From: DATGEO01 sp035310015
GTDB lineage: Bacteria > Chloroflexota > Dormibacteria > Dormibacterales > Dormibacteraceae
Assembly: GCA_035310015.1 (NCBI GenBank)
Contig: DATGEO010000170.1
Coordinates: 1-23,659, forward strand
Direction of reading: 5' to 3'
DNA length: 23,659 bases
In this document: piece by piece, positions 14,653-20,997 of the stretch
How the letters are laid out: the number at the start of each line of letters is the position of its first letter
Numbering within the stretch: the stretch's first letter is position 1
Translations under genes and position numbers: made by a program
The notes under the pieces: model-generated
Database searches by the model: none
Seen by the model: the letters and a program-made list of their open reading frames with translations, nothing else
What the model was told of the DNA's origin: nothing

Positions 14653-15726
14653 GTGGTGGCCAAGCGCTCCGCGCGTCAGCAGGCAGCCCGACCTCAGCCG
14701 CAGCCGAAACAGGCCGCGGGGCCGCAGCCGCTGCCGGAACGCTCCGCGGCGGCGCCGGCGCCCGATCGCCGCCTCCTGGCCTACGCGATCCTGCCGCTGC
14801 GCCTGTTCCTCGGCCTCACCTTTCTCTATGCCGGCCTGCAGAAGATCTCCGACCCGGGCTTCCTCAAGCCCGGCGCGCCGACCTACATCGGGACCCAGCT
14901 GAGCTCCTTCAGCGTCCACTCCCCGATCGGCTTCCTGGTCGATTCGCTGGCGCTGCCCGCCCCGCAGCTCACCGGCATCGCGGTGATCGCCGCCGAGCTG
15001 GTGATCGGCGCCGCGGTCACGCTCGGCATCGCCACCCGGTGGGCTGCGGCCGCCGGGGCGCTCCTGAACTTCGTCCTCTTCCTGACCGCGAGCTGGACCA
15101 TCCAGCCCTACTTCCTCGGTTCGGACAGCATCTACACCGTCGCCTGGATCACCCTCGTCCTGGCCGGCGACCAGGGCGTGCTGACGGTCGGGCCGGCAAT
15201 CGTGAAGGAGCTGGGATTCGCCTCGAGCCGCGGACCCACCTTCGATCCGGGCCGCCGCCGGATGCTGCTCCAGGGCGGGGCGGCGGCCGTGGCGATCGTC
15301 TGGATGCTTTCGGTCGTGCCGCGCAAGTGGCTGACGTTCCCGGCGGCGTCGACGTCGCCGTCGCCCGCGGCGAGCGGCGCCGGCACCCCGGCGGCATCAC
15401 CGTCCGGGGCCGCGACCGGGACGAAGATCGGATCGCTCGCCGACCTCAAGTCGCAGGGCAGCCTCACCTTCAACGACCCGGCCAGCGGCGATCCCGCCCT
15501 GGCGGTGCAGCTGTCGGGCGGCGGCGTGGTCGCTTTCGACGCGGTGTGCACGCACGCGGGCTGCCAGGTCGGATACGACACGAGCCAGAAGCTGATCGTC
15601 TGCCCCTGCCACGGGGCCGAGTTCGACCCGGCGAAGAACGCCGCCGTCGTCGCCGGTCCCGCGCCCACGCCGCTGAGCGCGATCAAGGTGCGGGTCGCGT
15701 CCGACGGCAACGTCTACACGGCGTAA
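14653..15726 (+). CDS. DoxX-type membrane domain fused to a Rieske [2Fe-2S] domain
   Basis: This 357-residue protein has three parts. Residues 1-40 are a Gln/Pro/Ala-rich basic leader. Residues about 42-185 form a four-helix DoxX-like domain (ILPLRLFLGLTFLYAGLQKISDPGF; IAVIAAELVIGAAVTLGIATRWAA). After FDPGRRRMLLQGG (198-210) and a fifth helix comes a Ser/Pro/Ala linker and a Rieske domain. The Rieske domain shows C299-x-H301, C317-x-x-H320 as cluster ligands and C304/C319 as the expected disulfide pair (CTHAGC, CPCHGAEF). The RRRMLLQ motif before the last helix resembles the internal Tat signal of actinobacterial QcrA, which exports the folded Rieske domain. A membrane redox role (quinone or thiol electron transfer) is inferred. 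Alternative starts are GTG 14656 or an ATG at 14584. Confidence 0.86.
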   Translation: MVAKRSARQQAARPQPQPKQAAGPQPLPERSAAAPAPDRRLLAYAILPLRLFLGLTFLYAGLQKISDPGFLKPGAPTYIGTQLSSFSVHSPIGFLVDSLALPAPQLTGIAVIAAELVIGAAVTLGIATRWAAAAGALLNFVLFLTASWTIQPYFLGSDSIYTVAWITLVLAGDQGVLTVGPAIVKELGFASSRGPTFDPGRRRMLLQGGAAAVAIVWMLSVVPRKWLTFPAASTSPSPAASGAGTPAASPSGAATGTKIGSLADLKSQGSLTFNDPASGDPALAVQLSGGGVVAFDAVCTHAGCQVGYDTSQKLIVCPCHGAEFDPAKNAAVVAGPAPTPLSAIKVRVASDGNVYTA

Positions 15727-15736
15727 ACGCCGGCGG

Positions 15737-16561
15737 CTACAGGCCGAGCGTCAACCTCGCCAGGCGGTCGCGAACCTCGGTCGGAAGCAGCTTCGAGTAC
15801 ACGTCGATCGCGCGCGCGTCGAAGCCGACGAGGTAGCGCGGTTTGGGCGACTTGGCGGTCATGACGCTGGCGATCACGCGCGCCACGTCGATCGGGTCGC
15901 CCATCAGCCGCTGGCTCGCCTTGATGCCGTCCTCGAGCCGGCGATACGCGGCGAAGTAGTCGGAGTCGAGGCGCCGCTGCAGCTCGTTGCCGGCGCTCTC
16001 CCAGATGTTGGATCGAAACGCACCCGGCTCGATGAGCACGACCGCGATTCCAGCGGACGCAACTTCGACCCGCAGCGCATCCGACACCGCTTCGAGCGCG
16101 TGCTTGGCGGCCTGGTACCAACCGGTGAGGGGCGTCGTGGTCAGGCCGTAGATCGACGAGATGTTCACGATCCGGCCGCCGTGCTGCTCGCGCATGTGGG
16201 GAATCGCGAGCCGCGCGAGGCGCATCGGTGCGAGGACCATCGTCTCCAGCGCGACGCGGGCATCCTCGTCACTCACGTCTTCGACGGCTCCGCTCGCCGG
16301 TATGCCGGCGTTGTTGACGAGCCCGAATGGCTTGAGCTCGTCGATGACCTCTTCGCACCGCTTCGGGTCGGTCACGTCGAGGGTGACCGTGCGCACCTTG
16401 ACCCCGGCGCCCTTCGCGGCACGCGTTACCACACGCGCCTTGGCCGTCGAGCGAATCGCGCCGACGGCGTTGAAGTCCCGCCGCGCCAGCTCGATCATCG
16501 TGGCCAGGCCGATGCCGGTGCCAGCGCCGGTGACGAGAACCGTTCTTTCCAACGTGGTCAT
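15737..16561 (-). CDS. Short-chain dehydrogenase/reductase
   Basis: This 274-residue classical SDR has the cofactor loop TGAGTGIG (11-18), NNAG (83-86), the catalytic Ser at 135/136 (NISSIYG), and Tyr149 and Lys153 (YQAAK). The R at 37 after the second strand (AIRST) hints at NADP(H) preference. The C-terminal part (PGAFRSNIWES; DPIDVARVIASVMTAKSPKPRYLVG) resembles SDRs that act on hydroxy-lipids, steroids or retinol-like substrates, but the substrate is not determinable. ATG 16561 is chosen; an in-frame ATG at 16576 would add five residues inside the hairpin 16571-16608. It is divergent from the second lipase gene and convergent with the DoxX-Rieske gene, with 10 nt between stops. Confidence 0.9.
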   Translation of the reverse strand: MTTLERTVLVTGAGTGIGLATMIELARRDFNAVGAIRSTAKARVVTRAAKGAGVKVRTVTLDVTDPKRCEEVIDELKPFGLVNNAGIPASGAVEDVSDEDARVALETMVLAPMRLARLAIPHMREQHGGRIVNISSIYGLTTTPLTGWYQAAKHALEAVSDALRVEVASAGIAVVLIEPGAFRSNIWESAGNELQRRLDSDYFAAYRRLEDGIKASQRLMGDPIDVARVIASVMTAKSPKPRYLVGFDARAIDVYSKLLPTEVRDRLARLTLGL

Positions 16562-16570
16562 GCTAGGGGT

Positions 16571-16608
16571 CCCCATGAAATCTCGGCGCAGCCTCCGATT
16601 CATGGGGA
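16571..16608. repeat. Inverted repeat between SDR and lipase genes (hairpin family copy C)
   Basis: CCCCATGAA (16571-16579) pairs with TTCATGGGG (about 16599-16607), and an inner ATC/GAT extends the stem past one bulged base. It is headed by AGGGGT on the plus strand, exactly as in copy B. Because it lies between two divergent starts it cannot be a gene-end terminator here, which argues for a repeated element or protein site. Confidence 0.7.
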
Positions 16609-16636
16609 GTTGACAACCTACCATCCATCCGTTGCG

Positions 16637-17326
16637 ATGAAGCTCTGGGACCCGCTCGCCTTGCGCGAGATGACCGCGCTGCTGCGCGACCCCGTGCTGC
16701 GTGGCCGCGGCGTGCCTCGCGGCGACGGCCGGCCGGTCCTCTTGATCCCCGGGTTTCTTTCGGGCGACTGGTCGCTGCGCGTCATGGAGAACTGGCTTTC
16801 GCGCCTCGGTTACCACGCCCACCTGTCCGGGATCCAGTTCAACATCCAGCACTCCGAGCGGCTCATCGCCGGTCTGCGGGCGCGGCTCGCCGAGATCCGG
16901 GAGGAGTCGGGATCGCGTGTCAGCATCGTCGGCCACAGCCGCGGCGGCGTGCTCGCCAAGGTGCTGTCGTCACGTGAGCCGGATTCCGTCGAACAGGTCA
17001 TCGGGCTGGGCGCTCCCTTCTCGGATCAGTTCGACGTCGCCGCCCTCACCAACGTCGCCGTCGGAGTCGTGCGCACGGCGAACGAGCTGCGCTGGGGACG
17101 GAGCTTTCACGCCGAGGGTCGCTTCGCGCACGAGCTGCGGCTTCCGCCGGCCGTGCCGACGACGTCGATCTACACCCGCTCAGACGACGTGGTGAACTTT
17201 CGCAGCTGCCTTCGACCCGACATTCCCGCCATCTCCGTTTGGGGAGGCCACAACGGACTCGTCGTCAACCCCGAGGTCTACAGGGTGCTCGGCCGGCTGC
17301 TTTCGCGGCCGCGCCGCGCGGGCTGA
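16637..17326 (+). CDS. Alpha/beta-hydrolase (lipase/esterase-like), paralog of the 12289 gene
   Basis: This 229-residue hydrolase has PVLLIPGFLSGDWSLR (33-48), the elbow GHSRGGVLAK with Ser101, Asp183 (TRSDDVVNF) and His205 (GGHNGLVVNPEVY), giving a full Ser-Asp-His triad. It is shorter than its paralog only at the N-terminus, beginning almost directly at the shared LLRDPVLRG segment. The ATG at 16637 follows TACCAT (16619-16624) by 12 nt and has no clear ribosome site. Its last 147 nt run antisense to the 3' end of the WS/DGAT gene, yet they encode conserved residues (NPEVYRVLGRLL) also found in the paralog, so this frame is the real one there. Proximity to DGAT and SDR suggests neutral-lipid or wax-ester turnover, by inference. 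Confidence 0.87.
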   Translation: MKLWDPLALREMTALLRDPVLRGRGVPRGDGRPVLLIPGFLSGDWSLRVMENWLSRLGYHAHLSGIQFNIQHSERLIAGLRARLAEIREESGSRVSIVGHSRGGVLAKVLSSREPDSVEQVIGLGAPFSDQFDVAALTNVAVGVVRTANELRWGRSFHAEGRFAHELRLPPAVPTTSIYTRSDDVVNFRSCLRPDIPAISVWGGHNGLVVNPEVYRVLGRLLSRPRRAG

Positions 17327-18769
17327 GCGCGGTCGAGTCGCCTTCGGCTTCCTGGGCTTGGCCGCCGATTCGCGAAAGTCGGCGGCCGAAGATTCCAGGT
17401 GCTTCGCAAAATCCTCGAGGTCGGGCACGAGTTCACGATCAGCGAGCAGGCCGAAGAAGACGCTGCCGTTGTAGGACACGATCGCGACGTTCAGGCCGAG
17501 CGAGTGATAGATCGACACGAACGGCCAGATGTCGAGCAGCTCCGCTCCGCCCGTGTAGAACGGAAACTGCGGTCCCGGAATGTTGGTGGCGACGATGTTG
17601 ATGACCGACTGCGGCGACCACCGCATCTGCGACGTCATCAATCGCCCGGCCAGGCTCTGGATCGTCGCCGGCGCCCAGGTCGCGAGGGTCGTGAACGTGT
17701 GCGCCGCAACCGCTTCGCGCGAGCGCTTGAGGTCGCCGGTGGTCGAGGTCACCAGGTTGACGCGGTCCCTGGGCATCATCGGCGCGAGGGGCACCTCGAC
17801 GACCATGGCGCTCACGAGGTTGCCCAGCTTGTAGCGCTGAGTCTGGTCGCGGACGCTGACCGGCGCGAAAACGCGCATGGTCTCGGGCACCTGGTCGCCG
17901 CGCTCGTAGAGCCACCGCGACATCGCCTCGCCGATGACCGCCAGCACGGCGTCGTTGACCGTTCCCCCGAACGAGGTCTTGACTTCCTTGAGCCACTGCA
18001 GCGGCACCTTCACCGAATGCACGCGACGGTGCGGGCCGATGGGGCGGTTGAAGAACAGCGGCGCGCCAGGCCGGAGCCACGCCAGCGCGAGCTGCAGGCT
18101 GCCGGTCCAGGGCGAACCCACGATCGACTCGATCAGCTGCTGCGGCCGGAAGCGGACCAGGTTTTTGCCCGCCTCGAACGGTGAGAGGCTTTCGAGCGCG
18201 TCGCGCAGCAGATCGCTCTGCGTCGGCGCGGGCCGCGGCCGCCAGCGAGGCGGGCGCGCCGACTTCGGCGGCTCCGGCGTCGGGTCCAGGAGAAGTGTCG
18301 CCAGGTCGACCGTGGAGATGCCGTCGACCATGGCGTGGTGCACCTTGTTGACCACCGCCACGCGGCCGCCCGTCAGGCCCTCGATGATGGTGATCTCCCA
18401 CAGCGGCTTGTTCAGGTCGAGCGGCCGGGCGAACACCCGCGCCACGTAATCGCGCAGCCTTGCGTCGTCCCCGGGGGCGGGGAGGGCGGCGCGGCGCACG
18501 TGAAAAAAGAGGTCGAAGTCAGGGTCGTCCACCCAGACCGGGTTGCCGATGTTCGCCGGGCGCCACATGAGCTTCTGGCGGTAGCGGGGAACCAGGTGCA
18601 GGCGCTCCTCGATGGTGCGTGCAAGGCCGAGCGCTCCGCGGGCGCCCCCGACGCGCGGCGTGCCCTCGAAGATGTAGGTCGCTCCGATGTGGAGCGGCGC
18701 CTCGTGCCTCTCGCCATAGAGGAACCACGTGTCGAGCCCGACGAGGGGCTCGAAGTGCTTGCCTGACAT
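17180..18769 (-). CDS. Wax ester synthase / acyl-CoA:diacylglycerol acyltransferase (WS/DGAT)
   Basis: This 529-residue protein transfers acyl groups from acyl-CoA to fatty alcohols or diacylglycerol to form storage lipids. The condensing motif HHAMVDG (H144, H145, D149), the preceding PLWE (122-125), and the conserved IGPHRRVHSVKVPL, GGTVNDAVLAVIGEAMSRWL and NIVATNIPGPQFPFYTGG segments are all present. The catalytic region ends near residue 460; the remaining 65-70 residues are a Lys/Arg/Pro/Ala-rich tail and an acidic end. That tail is longer than usual and its last 48 codons are antisense to the conserved end of the lipase gene, so it may be the product of stop loss. The ATG at 18769 sits 27 nt from a palindromic -10 (18797-18806). 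Confidence 0.93.
   Translation of the reverse strand: MSGKHFEPLVGLDTWFLYGERHEAPLHIGATYIFEGTPRVGGARGALGLARTIEERLHLVPRYRQKLMWRPANIGNPVWVDDPDFDLFFHVRRAALPAPGDDARLRDYVARVFARPLDLNKPLWEITIIEGLTGGRVAVVNKVHHAMVDGISTVDLATLLLDPTPEPPKSARPPRWRPRPAPTQSDLLRDALESLSPFEAGKNLVRFRPQQLIESIVGSPWTGSLQLALAWLRPGAPLFFNRPIGPHRRVHSVKVPLQWLKEVKTSFGGTVNDAVLAVIGEAMSRWLYERGDQVPETMRVFAPVSVRDQTQRYKLGNLVSAMVVEVPLAPMMPRDRVNLVTSTTGDLKRSREAVAAHTFTTLATWAPATIQSLAGRLMTSQMRWSPQSVINIVATNIPGPQFPFYTGGAELLDIWPFVSIYHSLGLNVAIVSYNGSVFFGLLADRELVPDLEDFAKHLESSAADFRESAAKPRKPKATRPRSARAARPRKQPAEHPVDLGVDDESVVASPNGDGGNVGSKAAAKVHHVV
17358..17389 (+). terminator. GC-rich hairpin after the lipase stop, inside the DGAT coding region
   Basis: GGCCGCCGA (17360-17368) and TCGGCGGCC (17379-17387) form a 9-bp stem, extended by a G-U and a U-A pair, with a 10-nt loop. 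It begins 31 nt after the lipase stop. There is no U-tract, so it is a candidate Rho-independent-like pause or transcript end at best. It also encodes part of the DGAT tail (SSAADFRESAAK). Confidence 0.4.
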
Positions 18770-18796
18770 TCCCGGCCCAGGTCGATTGTCCCACGG

Positions 18797-18806
18797 ACTC
18801 TAGAGT
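18797..18806. promoter_or_regulatory. Symmetric -10 element for divergent DGAT and EamA genes
   Basis: ACTCTAGAGT is a perfect 10-bp palindrome giving a TAGAGT box on each strand. On the plus strand it lies 7 nt before the GTG at 18814 (leaderless). On the minus strand it lies 27 nt before the DGAT ATG at 18769. Symmetric -10 sequences are known to support divergent transcription from one site. Confidence 0.6.
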
Positions 18807-18813
18807 TCCGGGG

Positions 18814-19659
18814 GTGATCCTCACGGCGGTCGGTCTGGCGCTCGTCGCGGCGGCGATGCACGGCACGTGGAACGTGCTCGTGAAGACGAGCGCCGATCCG
18901 CTGATCACGATCTATCGCTCGACCGTGATGGGCGCGGCGATCATGACGCCGCCCGCCCTCGTGGCCTACCTGCTGATCCGGCCGGCTATCAACCCGGCCG
19001 CGCTCGGGTTCGCCGCCATCTCGGGCATGCTCGAGGTCGCGTACATGTGGCTCCTGTCATCCGCCTACGCGCGCGGTGAGCTGTCCGTCGTCTATCCCAT
19101 CGCCCGTGGTTCGGCGCCGCTGCTCGCGGTCGCCATCGGTCTCGGCGTGCTGGGCGAGCGGCTCGCCGCACCGCAGCTCGTCGGCGTCTTCCTCCTGCTC
19201 GCGGGCATCCTCGCCGTCACGCTGCCGCAGACCAGCGGCAGGGCCACGCTGCCCGCGCTGCTCACCGGCCTCGCGATCGCGAGCTACACCTCGGTGGACC
19301 GGGTGGGCGTGCGGCTCACGGCTCCGTGGCTGTACGGGTGGGTGCTGATCGTGCTCATGGCCCTCGGAATGTTCATCACGATGCGGATCGCGGCCCGGTG
19401 GCGAGGGCCGCGCCCCGATCGGGGCTCGGTTTCCTGGCGGCGGGGCGCGCTGATCGGCGCGATCATGTGGGCCGCATACCTGCTGGTGCTCGTCGCGCTG
19501 AGCCTTGCGCCGCTCGCGGTGATCGCGCCCGTGCGCGAGCTGGCGATCGTGGCCGTGGCGATCTGGGGCGTCTGGCGACTGGGCGAGCGAAAAGCGGCGG
19601 CGCTGAAGCTCGCCGGCGCGACGGCGACCGTGCTCGGAGTGCTGCTGCTGGCCATATAA
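18814..19659 (+). CDS. EamA/DMT-superfamily transporter
   Basis: This 281-residue integral membrane protein has ten predicted helices in two five-helix repeats. The N-terminal half carries AAAMHGTWNVLVK and the C-terminal half RRGALIGAIMWAAYLLVLVAL, with VYPIARGSAPLLAVAIGLGVLGERL and APLAVIAPVRELAIVAVAIWGVWRLGERK as the paired EamA signatures ending in GER. Members export or import metabolites such as amino acids or drugs; the substrate cannot be read. GTG 18814 is chosen because a TAGAGT -10 is 7 nt upstream and the protein then starts at the first helix. It is divergent from the DGAT gene and followed by the cold-shock gene. Confidence 0.88.
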   Translation: MILTAVGLALVAAAMHGTWNVLVKTSADPLITIYRSTVMGAAIMTPPALVAYLLIRPAINPAALGFAAISGMLEVAYMWLLSSAYARGELSVVYPIARGSAPLLAVAIGLGVLGERLAAPQLVGVFLLLAGILAVTLPQTSGRATLPALLTGLAIASYTSVDRVGVRLTAPWLYGWVLIVLMALGMFITMRIAARWRGPRPDRGSVSWRRGALIGAIMWAAYLLVLVALSLAPLAVIAPVRELAIVAVAIWGVWRLGERKAAALKLAGATATVLGVLLLAI

Positions 19660-19796
19660 GGGCGGAAAAGCAAGTTTCAGAGGCCGTGGTAGGCTAGGCG
19701 CATCGCCCGAAGGGGGCGATCTGCGCCGCGGTCGATCGATTCTTCTCGAAAGGGGCCGTGCGTCACGTGGATAGCTTTCGAGAAGAGGAGACATAG
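19660..19796 (+). promoter_or_regulatory. Promoter and structured leader of the cold-shock gene
   Basis: TAGGCT (19690-19695) is a likely -10, giving a leader of roughly 95 nt. The leader folds into two hairpins. GGCGCA-TCGCCC pairs with GGGCGA-TC-TGCGCC (about 19697-19726). TCTTCTCGAAAG (19741-19752) pairs perfectly with CTTTCGAGAAGA (19775-19786) across a 22-nt loop. The ribosome site GAGGAG (19785-19790) begins in the last two bases of the second hairpin, 6 nt before the ATG. This is the only clearly leadered single-gene transcript with a strong ribosome site here. Confidence 0.6.
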
Positions 19797-20000
19797 ATGC
19801 CGACAGGCACCATCAAGAAGCTGGTACAGGACCGCGGGTTCGGGTTCATCGCGGCCGAGGACGGGCGCGAGTACTTCTTCCACCGTACCGGTCTCGACTC
19901 GAGCGTGAACTTCGACTCCCTCGCCGGTGGCGAGCGCGTCAGCTTTGAGATCGAGCCGAGCCAGAAGGGCCCGCGCGCGAACCGCATCAAGCTGGCGTAA
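19797..20000 (+). CDS. csp: Cold-shock domain protein
   Basis: This 67-residue single cold-shock domain protein binds single-stranded RNA and DNA and acts as an RNA chaperone. The RNP1 motif GFGFIAAED (14-22) and RNP2 motif YFFHRTGL (26-33) are intact, with GTIKKLVQDRG at the start and VSFEIEPSQKGPRANRIKL at the end. Length is normal for the CspA family. The ATG at 19797 has GAGGAG upstream. It is a single-gene unit ended by a strong terminator at 20017-20044, with a structured 5' leader. Confidence 0.96.
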   Translation: MPTGTIKKLVQDRGFGFIAAEDGREYFFHRTGLDSSVNFDSLAGGERVSFEIEPSQKGPRANRIKLA

Positions 20001-20016
20001 ATTTCGCGAAACACTG

Positions 20017-20044
20017 GCCGGCCCTCTCGAGGGCCGGCTTTTTT
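20017..20044 (+). terminator. Intrinsic terminator of the cold-shock gene
   Basis: GCCGGCCCT and AGGGCCGGC form a perfect 9-bp stem around a CTCG loop (20026-20029), followed by six T residues. It lies 17 nt after the csp stop and is the only textbook Rho-independent terminator found in the window. Confidence 0.95.
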
Positions 20045-20053
20045 GTTGCCTCC

Positions 20054-20059
20054 GATAAT
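20054..20059 (+). promoter_or_regulatory. -10 box GATAAT, leaderless start of the 20066 gene
   Basis: GATAAT ends 6 nt before the GTG at 20066, directly after the csp terminator. No Shine-Dalgarno is present. Confidence 0.6.
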
Positions 20060-20065
20060 GGGCGC

Positions 20066-20992
20066 GTGAGCGCGACGGTCACCACGCCGTCATTCGAGCT
20101 CGTGCCCCAGGGCGACTACTCGCTCGAGGAGAGCGCGCGCTTCATAGGTTCGTGGCACGAGGCGCCGGCGAAGGGCAAGTCCGCGCCCGGCCACCTGCAC
20201 CTGGCGTTCCTCACCGATGCCGGCTGGATGCCGGCCGGCGTCTGCCTGCTGCAGGACGCGGCGGGCAAGGTGCTGGGCGACGTTTACGGCGAGGCGGACG
20301 TCGTCGCCGTACGCCACCAGGTGGCGAGGATCCTGAGCCTGGACGTCGACGGCCGCGGCTGGCCCGAGGCGGGGCGGCGCGATCCGGTGGTGGGCCGGCT
20401 GCAGCGCCGGTTTCCCGGCTTTCGTCCCGTCAACTGGTCAGACGCGTACGAGGCGGCCGCGTGGTGCATCCTCTCGACCCGCATCGCCATGCGGCAGGCG
20501 CAGGGCCTCAAGGACCGCCTGTGCCGCGAGCTGGGCCATGACGTCGACATCCACGGTCATCACCTCTGGACGTTTCCCGACCCGTCGCGCCTGGCCGAGC
20601 TGAAGACGTTTCGCGGCCTGTTCGGCCGCAAGGCCGAATACCTCAACGCCCTCGGCCGCGCGGCGCTGGCCGGGCGCCTGGACACCGAGGTGCTCCGCGC
20701 GCTGCCGCGCGACGAAGCGGTCGCCGAGCTCAAGAAGCTGCCCGGGATCGGCGAGTTCGGCTCGCAGCTGGTGCGCCTGCGCGCGCTCTCAGCGGTGGAC
20801 GAGCTGCCGGCGACCGAGCCGCGGCTGCTCGCCGCCCTGCGCGAGGCGTACGGGCTGGACCGCGAGCCGGACATGCAGACGCTGGAGGAGCTGGCGGAGG
20901 CGTGGCGGCCGTACCGGATGTGGGTGTGCGTCTGCCTGCGGCGGATGGGCGGCGAGAGCACGGGCACGATGCGCTCGACCGCGTCCGGCTAG
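20066..20992 (+). CDS. HhH-GPD family DNA glycosylase (AlkA-like)
   Basis: This 308-residue protein has an N-terminal beta-rich region (1-100) reminiscent of the AlkA N-domain. A helical domain follows, with AAAWCILSTRIAMRQAQGLKDRL and the helix-hairpin-helix LPGIGEFGSQLVRLRAL (225-241). Enzymes of this family flip and excise alkylated bases. At the position where AlkA has its catalytic Asp (the D of P-x-x-D), this protein has Glu251 (LPATEPRLLAAL). I recall similar P-x-x-E-P-R segments in some actinobacterial relatives, so this may define a subfamily rather than a dead enzyme. GTG 20066 is supported by the -10 just upstream. It is convergent with the next gene, with 5 nt between stops. Confidence 0.85.
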   Translation: MSATVTTPSFELVPQGDYSLEESARFIGSWHEAPAKGKSAPGHLHLAFLTDAGWMPAGVCLLQDAAGKVLGDVYGEADVVAVRHQVARILSLDVDGRGWPEAGRRDPVVGRLQRRFPGFRPVNWSDAYEAAAWCILSTRIAMRQAQGLKDRLCRELGHDVDIHGHHLWTFPDPSRLAELKTFRGLFGRKAEYLNALGRAALAGRLDTEVLRALPRDEAVAELKKLPGIGEFGSQLVRLRALSAVDELPATEPRLLAALREAYGLDREPDMQTLEELAEAWRPYRMWVCVCLRRMGGESTGTMRSTASG

Positions 20993-20997
20993 CGGGC

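Noticed and set aside
14005..14919. 300-codon N-terminal extension of the 13111 hydrolase
   Set aside because: It runs through tetR in another frame and has no domain. The hydrolase domain and a -10 box define the start at 14004.
16610..16624. TTGACA plus TACCAT as a sigma-70 promoter for the second lipase gene
   Set aside because: The boxes are only 3 nt apart, far from the 17-nt spacing needed. TACCAT alone may still be a -10.
16562..16936. N-terminal extension of the SDR over the lipase gene
   Set aside because: It is antisense to conserved lipase residues, and the SDR cofactor loop starts 11 residues after ATG 16561.
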